Below are positions 53,187-61,109 of a stretch of 64,000 nt of DNA, one piece after another (position 1 is the first letter of the stretch; each line of letters opens with the position of its first letter). The position numbers and the translations under genes are program-made. The stretch comes from CAVUBL01 sp963837945. GTDB lineage: Bacteria > Acidobacteriota > Thermoanaerobaculia > Multivoradales > DATKCC01. Location: the NCBI GenBank assembly GCA_963837945.1, contig CAWIQD010000022.1:33108-97107 (forward strand). The letters are read 5' to 3'. A model generated the notes under the pieces. The model was not told the origin of the DNA and did no database searches. It was given only the letters and a program-made list of their open reading frames with translations.

Positions 53187-55457
53187 ATGCTTCGTCGCCG
53201 CACCGCCCTCGCCGCCCTCCTCGCGCTTCTGGCAATCGTCCCCGGCGCGGTCCGCGCCGCGGGCCTCGCCGACGAGCTGGGCCGCAACGAGACCCGCGTC
53301 GTCTCGGCACCCTTCCCGATCGCTCCTGGCACGACGGTGACCGGCGCGGCGCTGCCCGAGCGCCTCGAGCGGTTGGGCTACCGGCGGGTGCACCGGATGC
53401 CCGAGGCGCCGGGCGAGTACTTCTGGGGGCGCGACCTGTTCTGGATCTTCCGCCGGCCGCAGACCCTGGCCGGCCGGAGCTGGCCGGCCGCGCTCTACGG
53501 CCTGGTCCTCGGCGGGGCCTCGGGCCGGATCGAGAGCTTCGTCGGCCCCGACCGCGAACCCCTGGCGGGCGACGCGGCGGACGGCGGATCGGAGCCCTGG
53601 ATCGAGCCGGAGGTGCTCTCCGAGTCGCTCGCCGGCGACCGCGCGCCGCGGGTCCTCGTGGAGCTCGACGAGCTGCCGGAGCGGGTCTGGCGTCCGGTGC
53701 TCGCGGCCGAGGACCACCGCTTCTTCGACCACGCCGGGGTCGATGCGATCGCGCTCGCCCGGGCGCTCCTCGCCAACGTCCTCTCGGGCGGGGTGGCCCA
53801 GGGCGGCTCGACCCTCACCCAGCAGCTGGTCAAGATGCGCGACCTCTCGCCCCGGCGCACGGTCGGGCGCAAGGTCTCCGAGGCGGTCCGCGCCCTCGCC
53901 CTGGAGGCCGAGTACGACAAGCGGGAGATCCTCCAGAGCTACTTGAACCACGTCTACTTCGGACACGTCGACGGCCTGGCGATCTACGGCCTGGGCACGG
54001 CCGCCCGGGCTTTCTTCGACAAGGACGCCCGCGACCTCGACCTCGGGCAGGCCGCGCTCTTCGCCGCGATGATCCAGGGCCCGAACCGCCTGTCGCCCAT
54101 CCGCCACCCGGAGGCGGCGCGGGAGCGCCAGCGCTGGGTCCTCTCGCGGCTGCGGGACCTGGGCTGGGCGGACCGGGAGACGATCGACCGGGAGGTCTCC
54201 CGCGGGCTGCCGCGCCTCCACCTGCGGGCACCCGCGCCGCCGGCCGGCCGGCGCTTCCTCGGCTGGGTCCGGGCGACGGTGGCCCGGGCCGCGCCGAGCC
54301 GCCTCGGGCGCGGGCGGGGGGTGCTCGTCCAGACCGGCATCGACCCGCTGCTCCAGGAGTGGGCCGAGGCGGCGGTCGCCTCCGGGCTCGACCGGCTGCG
54401 GCGCGAGGAGCCACGCCTCGCCGGCCGCCCGCTGTCGGCGGCCCTGGTGGCCGTGGACGGGACCCTGGGGACGGTCCTCGCCTACGTCGGCGGCGACCCG
54501 CGCGACCGGCAGGACGCCTTCGACCGCGCCCGCCAGGCCGCGCGCCAGACCGGCTCGGCGCTCAAGCCGCTGGTGCTGCTCCAGGCCTTCGACGACTGCG
54601 GGCGGCGCGAGCCGCTCTTCCCGGCGCGCCGCGTGCTCGACGAGCCGGTCGAGGTGGAGCTGCCCGGGGGGCCCTGGGCGCCCGAGAACCTGGGCCGCCG
54701 CTTCCGCGGCCCGGTGAGCGTGCGCGAGGCCCTGGTCCACTCGCTCAACGTGCCCTTCGTGCGGATCGCCCGCTGGTGCGGCTTCGCCGAGACCGCCGAG
54801 ACGCTCCGCCACGCCGGCCTCGAGATCCCCGCCGACCCGCCGCCGGCCTTCGTGCTCGGCGCCCTCGGCACCCGCCCCCTGGAGCTCGCCGGAGCGTTCA
54901 CGGCGTTCGACACCCTGGGGCTGGCGCTCCGGCCGCTGCCGGTGATCTCGGTGGCGCGGCCGGACGGCGCGCGGCTCGCGCGCTTCGACGGCGAGGCGGA
55001 GCGGGTGAGCTCGCCCGCCGCGGCCTACCTGGTGCGGGACCTCCTGGCCGACGCGGTCGCCCGCGGCACCGGCCGGGCGGCGGTGCTCGACGGGCTCGAG
55101 GCCTGGGGCAAGACGGGGAGCTCGTCGGACCTCCGGGACGCCTGGTTCGTGGGCGGGGCCGGTTCGGTGGTGGCGGCGGTCTGGGTGGGGGTGGACGACG
55201 ACACGCCCCTCGGGCTGACCGGCGGGGCGGCGGCGGTGCCGATCTGGCGCGAGCTCATGGACCGGGCGGCGCGGGCGCGGCCGCCGCTCGAGGTCGGAGC
55301 GCCGGAGGACGTGGAGGCGCGCTGGATCCAGGACGAGTCGGGGCGGCTGGTGCGGCGCGGGCGGGAGGGTGCGCACGCCGATCTCTTCGACCGCCGCCAC
55401 CTGCCGCCGCACCGGCGGCTGCTGCTGCCGGACCCGCCGATCCCGCCGGTCGAATGA
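53187..55457 (+). CDS. Class A penicillin-binding protein (glycosyltransferase/transpeptidase)
   Basis: A 756-residue bifunctional cell-wall enzyme. It has a signal or anchor helix, a UB2H-like region, and a family 51 glycosyltransferase domain with AAEDHRFFDHAGVD (catalytic Glu) and GGSTLTQQLVKMRDLSP. The transpeptidase has RQTGSALKPLVLLQAF (Ser of SxxK), SLN and AWGKTGSSSD (KTG). It polymerises lipid II and cross-links peptidoglycan in the periplasm. The domain order and the region before the GT domain resemble PBP1b. No partner gene is adjacent. Confidence 0.93.
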   Translation: MLRRRTALAALLALLAIVPGAVRAAGLADELGRNETRVVSAPFPIAPGTTVTGAALPERLERLGYRRVHRMPEAPGEYFWGRDLFWIFRRPQTLAGRSWPAALYGLVLGGASGRIESFVGPDREPLAGDAADGGSEPWIEPEVLSESLAGDRAPRVLVELDELPERVWRPVLAAEDHRFFDHAGVDAIALARALLANVLSGGVAQGGSTLTQQLVKMRDLSPRRTVGRKVSEAVRALALEAEYDKREILQSYLNHVYFGHVDGLAIYGLGTAARAFFDKDARDLDLGQAALFAAMIQGPNRLSPIRHPEAARERQRWVLSRLRDLGWADRETIDREVSRGLPRLHLRAPAPPAGRRFLGWVRATVARAAPSRLGRGRGVLVQTGIDPLLQEWAEAAVASGLDRLRREEPRLAGRPLSAALVAVDGTLGTVLAYVGGDPRDRQDAFDRARQAARQTGSALKPLVLLQAFDDCGRREPLFPARRVLDEPVEVELPGGPWAPENLGRRFRGPVSVREALVHSLNVPFVRIARWCGFAETAETLRHAGLEIPADPPPAFVLGALGTRPLELAGAFTAFDTLGLALRPLPVISVARPDGARLARFDGEAERVSSPAAAYLVRDLLADAVARGTGRAAVLDGLEAWGKTGSSSDLRDAWFVGGAGSVVAAVWVGVDDDTPLGLTGGAAAVPIWRELMDRAARARPPLEVGAPEDVEARWIQDESGRLVRRGREGAHADLFDRRHLPPHRRLLLPDPPIPPVE

Positions 55458-55526
55458 GGCCGGGGTAGGACTCTGAGGCGCCGGCCTCCGTAGCGGGTGG
55501 CCCCGGCCCGGGGTCCGACTCCGCGT

Positions 55527-55574
55527 GAAGCGGCCGAGCTCTGCCTCGGCCGGCCGAACCTCGCGGCAGGCACC
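55527..55574 (+). repeat. Dispersed palindrome copy, extended form
   Basis: GAAGCGGCCGAGCTC, then TGCCTCGGCCGGCC, then GAACCTCGCGGCAGGCACC. The same 3' extension (with one change) follows the last unit of the tandem array at 56440. Apart from it, the gap 55458-55670 holds only GC-rich sequence without a gene. Confidence 0.85.
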
Positions 55575-55670
55575 CAACGCCCCGACGCCGACCACCCCTC
55601 GGCCCTCCGCCTTTCGGTATTGCCTCTCGGTGATCCTCGGAGTACCATCGGTATGAAGAGAGATATCACC

Positions 55671-55929
55671 ATGGCTACCACCAAGACCGCCATCTCCCTC
55701 GACGAGGATCTCCTCCGGCGCGTCGACGCGGTCGCCCAGCGAGCTCCACGAGCCGAGGAGCCGAATCCTCGCCCGGGCGGCGGAGGAGTACCTCTCCCGG
55801 CTCGAGAACCGGCAGATCCTCGAGCGCCTCGACCGCGCGTACGGCGAGGAGGTCGTAGAGCCAAGCGGCCGGGAAGAGAAGGAGCTTCGCCGCGCCCACC
55901 ACCGGGGGCTCGTGAAGGGCGAGTGGTGA
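55671..55929 (+). CDS. RHH-type antitoxin (one-base frameshift)
   Basis: ATTKTAISLDEDLLRRVDAV is a ribbon-helix-helix DNA-binding start. One extra C at about 55740 breaks the frame; continuing as ELHEPRSRILARAAEEYLSR gives the second helix and then an acidic C-terminal arm (RLDRAYGEEVVEPS) to the TGA at 55927. That gives 85 residues when repaired. It overlaps the MazF-type toxin gene by GTGA, so the two form a toxin-antitoxin operon that the antitoxin would repress. If the indel is real the toxin would be uncontrolled, which favours assembly error. Confidence 0.7.
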
Positions 55930-56279
55930 TCCGCCAGGGCGAGGTCTACTGGGTCGATCTCGGTGCGCCCTCGGGCTCGGGGCCGGGGCTGCTTCATCCT
56001 CACGTGGTCGTCCAGAACGACCTGTTCAATCGAAGCAAGCTCCAGACGGTCGTCGTCTGCGCCCTGACCTCCAGGCTGGCCCGAGCCTCGGCGCCGGGCA
56101 ACGTGCTTCTGGACGAGCGCGAAGCGGACCTCCCCAAGCGGAGCGTGGTCAACGTCACCCAGCTCTTCACCGTGGACAAGACGGACCTGGTAGAGAGGAT
56201 CGGCGCGCTGGGCTCGGCGCGGCTCAAAGAGATCCTCGCCGGCATCGACCTCGTCCTCCAGCCCCGCGACGTCGACTGA
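55926..56279 (+). CDS. mazF: MazF/PemK-family endoribonuclease toxin
   Basis: A 117-residue toxin with the family blocks IRQGEVYWVDLGAPSGSGPG, HPHVVVQNDLFNRSKLQTVV, CALTSRLARASAPGNVLLDE and SVVNVTQLFTVDKTDLVERI. MazF-like proteins cut mRNA at short sequence motifs and stop growth. GTG 55926 overlaps the antitoxin stop. The C-terminus ends with a helix (LKEILAGIDLVLQ). Confidence 0.9.
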   Translation: MIRQGEVYWVDLGAPSGSGPGLLHPHVVVQNDLFNRSKLQTVVVCALTSRLARASAPGNVLLDEREADLPKRSVVNVTQLFTVDKTDLVERIGALGSARLKEILAGIDLVLQPRDVD

Positions 56280-56300
56280 CCGAGCCCGCCGACCCCGCAT

Positions 56301-56480
56301 GAAGCGGCCGGCTCGCCTCGGCCGGCCCGGAGCCCGACCCCGCATGAAGCGGCCGAGCTCCGCCTCGGCCGGCCCGGAGCCCGACCCCGCATGAAGCGGC
56401 CGAGCTCCGCCTCGGCCGGCCCGGAGCCCGACCCCGCATGAAGCGGCCGAGCTCCGCCTCGGCCGGCCGAACCTCACGGC
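56301..56480 (+). repeat. Tandem array of the dispersed palindrome, 47-bp unit, four copies
   Basis: Units start at 56301 (45-base variant), 56346, 56393 and 56440. Each reads GAAGCGGCCGAGCTCC, GCCTCGGCCGGCCC, GGAGCCCGACCCCGCAT. The inner palindrome can form an 8-bp stem CGGCCGAG/CTCGGCCG. The last unit runs into GAACCTCACGGCAGGCACC. The array fills most of the gap between the MazF gene and the small gene ending at 56544. It has no spacers, so it is not a CRISPR. Confidence 0.9.
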
Positions 56481-56543
56481 AGGCACCAAGCCCCACCGAC
56501 GCGGGATTGGCCTTATCGATCAGCCCGCTCGGGTCGAGGAGCA

Positions 56544-56747
56544 TCACGGCTCGCGAGTGCGGCGACGCAGCTCTTCCCAGCTCATTTCCAGCCGGAGGGG
56601 ATGATCGTCCATGGCACGGAGGCACTCCGCGCGGCTCATGGGCGGCCGAGGCTCGGGCCGCTCCACGCGCACGAGCAGGTAGCGCCCATCGCCCTGCTCC
56701 TGCACGTCGTACACCCTCGCCCGGCTTGGCATGAGGAAGCACGACAC
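56544..56747 (-). CDS. Hypothetical protein, 67 residues
   Basis: ATG 56747 has a strong ACAGGAGGC site at the right distance, which supports a real gene. The product reads MSCFLMPSRARVYDVQEQGD, then YLLVRVERPEPRPPMSRAEC and ends in an amphipathic helix (LRLEMSWEELRRRTREP). It may be a small regulatory or antitoxin-like protein, but no DNA-binding motif is clear. It stands alone between the repeat array and a two-gene unit in the same direction. Confidence 0.5.
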   Translation of the reverse strand: MSCFLMPSRARVYDVQEQGDGRYLLVRVERPEPRPPMSRAECLRAMDDHPLRLEMSWEELRRRTREP

Positions 56748-56874
56748 GTCGCCTCCTGTCGGCCCTCGTGATCATGGGGAGATCATCCCACCCGCTCATC
56801 GACGGACCAGAGCGCGAGGCGGGGCCGAGTCATCGCGACAGCCTGCCGAGCTCCTCGACCCCGCCCCGCTGCAC

Positions 56875-57273
56875 CTACTCCCCGTCTTCGCCTTCCGCGA
56901 GCGCCTCCCGCATCTCCGCCACCAGCCGCTGCACCGCCTCCGCCCAGCCGGCGGCTGCGCGGCAGACCGAGAGGTCCTCGCGAGCGACCCCCAGCTCCGC
57001 CGGCTGCTCGGCGATCCGCTGGAGGTAGCCGGCAAGATCCGCGAGATCGGCCGCCGCGGCGGTGGCGTCGCCCCGGGGCGCGGCAAGCCCGTGGCTCGCC
57101 CCCCAGTCCCAGTAGGGGCTCGCCATGGCAACGTCGTAGAGCACGGCGCCCAGCCGGCGGAGGAGCTCCACGTGCTCGGGCTCGGTGAAGCACCAGAGGA
57201 ACGTCTCGCGGAATGCGGTCTCGAGGATCGGCCGGGCGGCCGGTGCGGTGGGCGTCGCCTCGCCGCCAATCAT
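56875..57273 (-). CDS. Hypothetical protein, 132 residues, second gene of a pair
   Basis: ATG 57273 overlaps the stop of the upstream gene (ATGA), so the start is well set. The product is mostly helical: RETFLWCFTEPEHVELLRRL, GAVLYDVAMASPYWDWGAS, AAAADLADLAGYLQRIAEQP, and ends in an acidic helix (VAEMREALAEGEDGE). It has no membrane segment or recognised motif. Translational coupling suggests that it works with the 164-residue protein encoded before it. I do not recognise the family. Confidence 0.55.
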   Translation of the reverse strand: MIGGEATPTAPAARPILETAFRETFLWCFTEPEHVELLRRLGAVLYDVAMASPYWDWGASHGLAAPRGDATAAAADLADLAGYLQRIAEQPAELGVAREDLSVCRAAAGWAEAVQRLVAEMREALAEGEDGE

Positions 57274-57764
57274 CGCCCCACCTCCCGCAGGAGCTGCATC
57301 AGGATCCGGCCGCTTCGCCGGAGCGTCTCGTCCGGCACCGAGAGCAGGTAGTGGGCGAAGGCGAGCGGCTGGACCCGGAGGTCCGCGAGGCCGGAGAGGT
57401 GGAGGGGAAGGGTGTCGCCCCGGTAGAGGGACGTCCCTACCGGGTGCCCCTGGAGGAGCAGGTGGAGCCGCCGGTCGGCGCCGTCCTGGAAGCGGAAGCC
57501 GGGAGGCCGCTCGGCGACTGCCAGGGCCGCCGCCGCGAGGTAGGCGAGGTCCGGCGCCTGGAGGATCAGGTGAGGCTCGCGCTCGCCGGCGGCGATGCAC
57601 CCCCAGCGGGGCTCGTCGCCGGCCCCGTAGAGCGCCGTCACCCGCCACGGCCCGGCGAGGTCGGCCTCCGGCGTCGCCGGCGCCGGCTCGCGCCGGGCGA
57701 TCTCGCCGAGGAAGTCCTCGGAAAAGGCGTTGGGGTTGCTACACTTCGAATCACGCTGGCTCAT
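57270..57764 (-). CDS. Hypothetical protein, 164 residues, first gene of a pair
   Basis: ATG 57764 has GGAG six bases before it; an earlier ATG at 57776 lacks a site. The product reads SQRDSKCSNPNAFSEDFLGE, then an alpha/beta part (PWRVTALYGAGDEPRWGCIA, AYLAAAALAVAERPPGFRFQ, LHLLLQGHPVGTSLYRGDT) and a helical C-terminus (DETLRRSGRILMQLLREVG). It looks cytosolic. No catalytic motif is evident. It is coupled to the 132-residue gene. Confidence 0.55.
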   Translation of the reverse strand: MSQRDSKCSNPNAFSEDFLGEIARREPAPATPEADLAGPWRVTALYGAGDEPRWGCIAAGEREPHLILQAPDLAYLAAAALAVAERPPGFRFQDGADRRLHLLLQGHPVGTSLYRGDTLPLHLSGLADLRVQPLAFAHYLLSVPDETLRRSGRILMQLLREVGR

Positions 57765-58470
57765 GGCTGTCTCCATGTGTCGGCCAGGGCACGGTGGTGG
57801 GCTGCTACCCACGCCGTGCCCGCTTCGTGGCCTGGTCGATCGTTGGCGTCCGGCCGCCGGCTTCATCCGCCGGCCGGATCGCGGGCTACGAGGACGTGTC
57901 GTTGGGTCGCGAGCTGGGTTCCTGTCGTAGACCTCCTCTCTCCGGTTCGTTCGATCTACGCCAATCTTACGCCACAGGGCGACAGAAGTCAAGAGCCTCC
58001 TCAAGCATTGCGGCTCCGCGCCACAAGCTCCTCACCTCTCTGTAAACCCGTCTGTGGCACGCGGCCTCCGACCAGACTGCTGGATAGGCTGCCAGCCCGG
58101 GCTGCTGTGGCACACAGATTGCCGCTGCCCCCGCGGGCTCGCCATGTGGGCTGGACTCAGGGCCGCCGCTCGCCGGCAGAGATCAGCGAGTGCCGCAGAT
58201 AGGCTGCGCGCCGAAGCCGCATTCTTGAGGAGCCCGTACTTGCACCCGGCTGTTACCCCGCGCCGCCGGCAGCCTGATCACGCGACCTTGACCTGCGAGA
58301 CGACGAGAAGCTAAGCTCCTACTCCAGCGAAGCATACGCCGAGGACCGAAAGGTGAACGGAGCCGCGACTAGACGGCCCGAGTGGCCAGGTTGGCAGAAG
58401 TGAGCCGCTGCTCACACAATGGTTCGGCGACACTGCGTGGGAGCGTAGCCGTGGCCTGGGTCCGTATACC
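57765..58470. other. 706-base region without a recognised gene
   Basis: I see no supported gene here. Near 57850-57878 an inverted repeat CCGGCCG...CGGCCGG encloses CTTCATCCG, which resembles a decayed copy of the dispersed palindrome. The second half (58000-58470) is less GC-rich than its surroundings and leads into the integron-cassette-like region, so a junction of acquired DNA may lie here. I found no attC-like end before 58471. Confidence 0.5.
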
Positions 58471-58695
58471 ATGAGTGACAGCTTGAACGTAGACTTCAGG
58501 ATCTGGTGGTGGACGCTGACGTTCATCAACGCTGGACTGGCACAATGCAAGGGGCGTAGTGGGGCCACATGGTGGGCGCTCAGCCTGTTTCTGGGCCCTC
58601 TGGCCACACTCTTGGTTGTAGTTCTTCGGCCTCTCAGTCGAGAGCCGCCAACTCAGGAGGATTCCTTCGACATCAATGACTTCCGACGGCAGTAG
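58471..58695 (+). CDS. Small membrane protein, probable integron cassette gene
   Basis: A 74-residue product with two hydrophobic stretches (RIWWWTLTFINAGLAQ and WWALSLFLGPLATLLVVVLR) joined by a basic AQCKGRSGATWWAL loop, and an acidic tail (QEDSFDINDF). The KGRS...W..L..FLGP..LL pattern recurs in small bacterial membrane proteins of unknown role. The codon use and lower GC differ from the core genes. An attC-like site begins 56 bases after its stop, which is the expected gene-attC order of a cassette. Confidence 0.6.
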   Translation: MSDSLNVDFRIWWWTLTFINAGLAQCKGRSGATWWALSLFLGPLATLLVVVLRPLSREPPTQEDSFDINDFRRQ

Positions 58696-58750
58696 GCAGC
58701 GGGCCGCAGGGGATATTTCTGGAGATGGTGGAGTTGAAATCTGTGAAGCC

Positions 58751-58810
58751 GCCGAACCCCCGCTTGCACCGGTCGGCTGGCGCCGCCGGTGAAGCGCTTT
58801 ACCGTTGGGC
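58751..58810 (+). repeat. Integron attC site 1
   Basis: A 60-base site from GCCGAAC to GTTGGGC (58804-58810). Inside, CGCTTGCACCGG pairs with CCGGTGAAGCG leaving one unpaired base, the extrahelical base typical of attC hairpins. The right core GTTGGGC fits the GTTRRRY rule. The left core GCCGAAC departs by one base from RYYYAAC. Confidence 0.65.
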
Positions 58811-58866
58811 GGACCATGAGACGCGGAGCAGGAGCCAATTCTGGCCGTCTCAGATCGGGAGGTACC

Positions 58867-59262
58867 ATGTTGAAGACACTTGCTCGAGCCCTTGTTCTAA
58901 TCATGGTCGTGGGTCCGGTAGCCGCAGCCGACTCGTTCCCAGTCATCGGTGCCACTTACCAACTGGACCGAGCGAAGTACCCTGAGCAGATCGCGGTCTG
59001 TGTGACCCAGAGTGCGATGTCGAAGTACATTGCGGCGAAGCAGAAGAACGACACTGCTACGACGAGGCGGCTGCTCTTCGACATCGACACGATGAAAGAC
59101 ATCGAGAAGATGAAGAAGGCCGACGGCTGCACGCTCATCAGCAGCACATCCCAAGCGACGATACTCGAGAAGGGAGTTGAATCTCACAAGGCTCGCTTCG
59201 CTGCATTCCCACTTGAGCCAATGTGGGGGTGGTACCTCTACTTCGGCGGTCGCGTGAAGTGA
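58867..59262 (+). CDS. Secreted protein of unknown function in an integron cassette
   Basis: ATG 58867 has GGGAGG just upstream. The 131-residue product has a signal peptide (KTLARALVLIMVVGPVAAA) and a small mature domain with two cysteines (IAVCVTQSAM and ADGCTLISST) and a basic helix (YIAAKQKNDTATTRRLLFD), ending WGWYLYFGGRVK. It lies between two attC sites with 57-59 bases on either side, exactly the structure of a gene cassette. No family is recognised. Confidence 0.7.
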   Translation: MLKTLARALVLIMVVGPVAAADSFPVIGATYQLDRAKYPEQIAVCVTQSAMSKYIAAKQKNDTATTRRLLFDIDTMKDIEKMKKADGCTLISSTSQATILEKGVESHKARFAAFPLEPMWGWYLYFGGRVK

Positions 59263-59320
59263 CGCCTCAACCATACGGTTCGCGCGCAGGCTACGCTATG
59301 CGTGAATGCCAGAAGAGGCC

Positions 59321-59404
59321 GCCCAACAACCGGATGCAGCTGACGAGGTCGGCGCCGCTGCAAGGCCGGCTGCGCCGCCCTCGCAGCTGATCCGGGTGTT
59401 AGGT
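59321..59404 (+). repeat. Integron attC site 2
   Basis: An 84-base site from GCCCAAC (fits RYYYAAC) to GTTAGGT (59398-59404, fits GTTRRRY). CCGGATGCAGCTG pairs with CAGCTGATCCGG leaving one extra G unpaired, and CGAGG pairs with CCTCG further in. This is a good attC hairpin. The next cassette starts after it but is cut by the ISL3-type element at 59527. Confidence 0.78.
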
Positions 59405-59526
59405 GCAGCGAGACTTCAACGTGAGGGAGGAAGAGCGAAACGAGGCCCTTTCAGCGTTGGGGCAACTTGAGGCATGCGATTCGACCGCCTCCGGCGCCCA
59501 GGCTGAGCGGCTCTTTGTTGGCTCTA

Positions 59527-60529
59527 CCGTAAGTTGTGTGGGTAGTCATCGCGTAAGCGTCGCTGGATACAGGTCGAGACCGCCACAATGGAAGTAGATG
59601 GCATTGCGGAAGCGGTCACGGTTGCGGAAGCCGTGGGCGGTTGCCTTGATCCACTGGATCTTGGCGTTGAGGCCTTCGGCCCGGGCGTTGGTGATGCCGA
59701 GGACGACGGCAGTAAGGATGCCTTCGAGGTGACGCTTGACCATGCGTGCGACCCGTTTGACAGGCTCCAGGCGAGAGCGAATCGCCCAGGAGTACCAACG
59801 CAGCCAGGCCTTCCTCGCCCAGGCCCGGCGGCGATAGTGCCAAAGCGTCATCGCCACCGTCTTGATCGCCCAGGCGCGGGCGGTGCGCAACGTGCTCGTG
59901 CGCAACGGCTCGAAGGCCGTCCAGCGTTCCTCCTGGAAGTGGTCGGGGTGGCTCAGCCAGAGGTACTTCGTGCCCTTGAGCCGCTCGTCGCCCTCGGCGA
60001 GCAGCGCCTTGTTCTCTTGCCGCCGCACCTGGTCGACCGCCTTGCCCAGGTGCTGGGCGACGTGGAACTTGTCGAAGGCGATCTTGCCTTCGGCGCCGGG
60101 AATGAAGTCCTCGGTCGAGGCGATGTAGGCGGCCCACATGTCCATCGTCACCGATTCGACCGCCGTCCGTGCCTCCTCGGGGAAGTCCCTGTAGAAAGAG
60201 TCCAGGCACTCTCGATCCCGGCCGTCTGCCACGTGGATGACGACGCCCCGGGTGGGATCGTGGACCACGGTGACGTACTCGTGGTGCTTCTGGAAGGAAA
60301 CCTCATCGACACCCATCCGGGGAGGAAGCACGGCCTGCCGCACTCAGGACACGCCAGTCGCCCGGCGCGATGCTTCACCACCACACGGACCTCGCCTCGG
60401 CCTGCATCCAGTTCCACCTCCTCGACTCTCCACGGCTCCTCGATCCCCAAGATCTTGCTATACAGATCCTTGTCTCTCATCCGCGGAGCATATGCCGACC
60501 CCGTTCCCCTCTACCCACACAAGGTACGG
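59527..60529 (-). mobile_element. ISL3-family insertion sequence, internally deleted
   Basis: The ends are inverted repeats: CCGTAAGTTGTGTGGGTAG at 59527-59545 and the reverse of CTACCCACACAAGGTACGG at 60511-60529, matching at 17 of 19 positions. The element is about 1.0 kb, while ISL3 elements are usually 1.3-1.5 kb. Bases flanking the two ends do not show a direct repeat, so one side was rearranged after insertion. It separates attC site 2 from a PIN-domain gene fragment. Confidence 0.85.
59546..60480 (-). pseudogene. ISL3-family transposase, deleted and frameshifted
   Basis: The N-terminal part from ATG 60480 has the zinc-finger start (RLACPECGRPC). Within a few codons it runs, in another frame, into the catalytic part (VLPPRMGVDEVSFQKHHEYV, TMDMWAAYIA, DKFHVAQHLGKAVDQVRR, NARAEGLNAKIQWIKATAHG). 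The helix-turn-helix stretch that normally separates the two, roughly 100 residues, is missing. The DDE residues (Asp in VDEVS and AFDKFH, Glu in ARAEGLN) are still present. The copy cannot make a normal transposase but could be moved by one in trans. Confidence 0.85.
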
Positions 60530-60720
60530 AAGCGCCCCGCAACGACCTGCTGCACATCGCGATGGCGACCGTTGCCGGCGTGGATGTTTTGGTAAGCTGG
60601 AACTTTAAGCACATCGTGCGCTTAGAAAAGATTCGTCTGTACTCAGCCGTAAACCTCGAAGCCGGCTACAGGCCGCTGGAGATTTACTCCCCACGAGAGG
60701 TGGCGTCCTATGAAGACTGA
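60530..60720 (+). pseudogene. 3' fragment of a PIN-domain toxin gene
   Basis: Only the last 60 or so codons remain after the insertion sequence: RNDLLHIAMATVAGVDVLVS, then WNFKHIVRLEKIRLYSAVNL and EIYSPREVASYED. The D...A.......LVSWNFKHI pattern is the C-terminal half of a PIN nuclease (VapC-like). The start was lost at the ISL3 insertion or its rearrangement. Its stop overlaps the start of the next small gene, as in intact modules. Confidence 0.75.
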
Positions 60721-60892
60721 GCAGCTCGATACAGTTGAGATGACAAGGCGAATCCGGGACCAGATGTACGAAGAGACCAAGGATCTTGAAGCCGGTGAGC
60801 TCCTCCAGTATTTCAAGGAGCGTAGCATGGCGGCAGCCAGGAGGGTCGAAGAGCGCGAGTCCAAAGAAGGATCGCGCCTCACCATTCGGTGA
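60710..60892 (+). CDS. Small partner protein of the truncated PIN toxin
   Basis: A 60-residue, highly charged helical protein (MTRRIRDQMYEETKDLEAGE, LQYFKERSMAAARRVEERES). Its ATG at 60710 overlaps the end of the PIN fragment. Proteins of this size and composition often follow PIN-toxin genes and are thought to act as antitoxins. With the toxin truncated, it is probably an orphan. Codon use is less GC-rich than in the core genes. Confidence 0.6.
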   Translation: MKTEQLDTVEMTRRIRDQMYEETKDLEAGELLQYFKERSMAAARRVEERESKEGSRLTIR

Positions 60893-61109
60893 AGCGGAAA
60901 AGGTACTGCGGGCCGCGCCGCTTACCTGAAGGCCGTAAGCGAGAGCGAAGAGTTTGTGCCATCGATGTTCTTGAGCTGAGCCGAGACAAGTGCCAGGACT
61001 TCGAGGGGCCCGGAGAAGGTGCCGAGCACTTCGAGGTGGCCGGGTCTGGGTGGTGGACCGCCGGCAGGCAGGGCATCCAACGCCGCGAGCGAGCTGCCGC
61101 GCCGCCCGA

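Noticed and set aside
56301..56480. CRISPR array
   Set aside because: The 47-bp units abut and match the dispersed palindrome family; there are no unique spacers.
53127..56489. Upstream extension of the alpha/beta hydrolase frame by more than 1100 codons
   Set aside because: It lies antisense to the PBP and MazF genes; the hydrolase has a proper start at 53126.
59403..59597. A 64-codon frame after attC site 2
   Set aside because: It has no ribosome site and runs into the insertion sequence at 59527; at best it is the start of a truncated cassette gene.
60915..60945. Hairpin CGCTTAC...GTAAGCG as a terminator or attC
   Set aside because: The 7-bp stem lacks a T run and attC core sequences.
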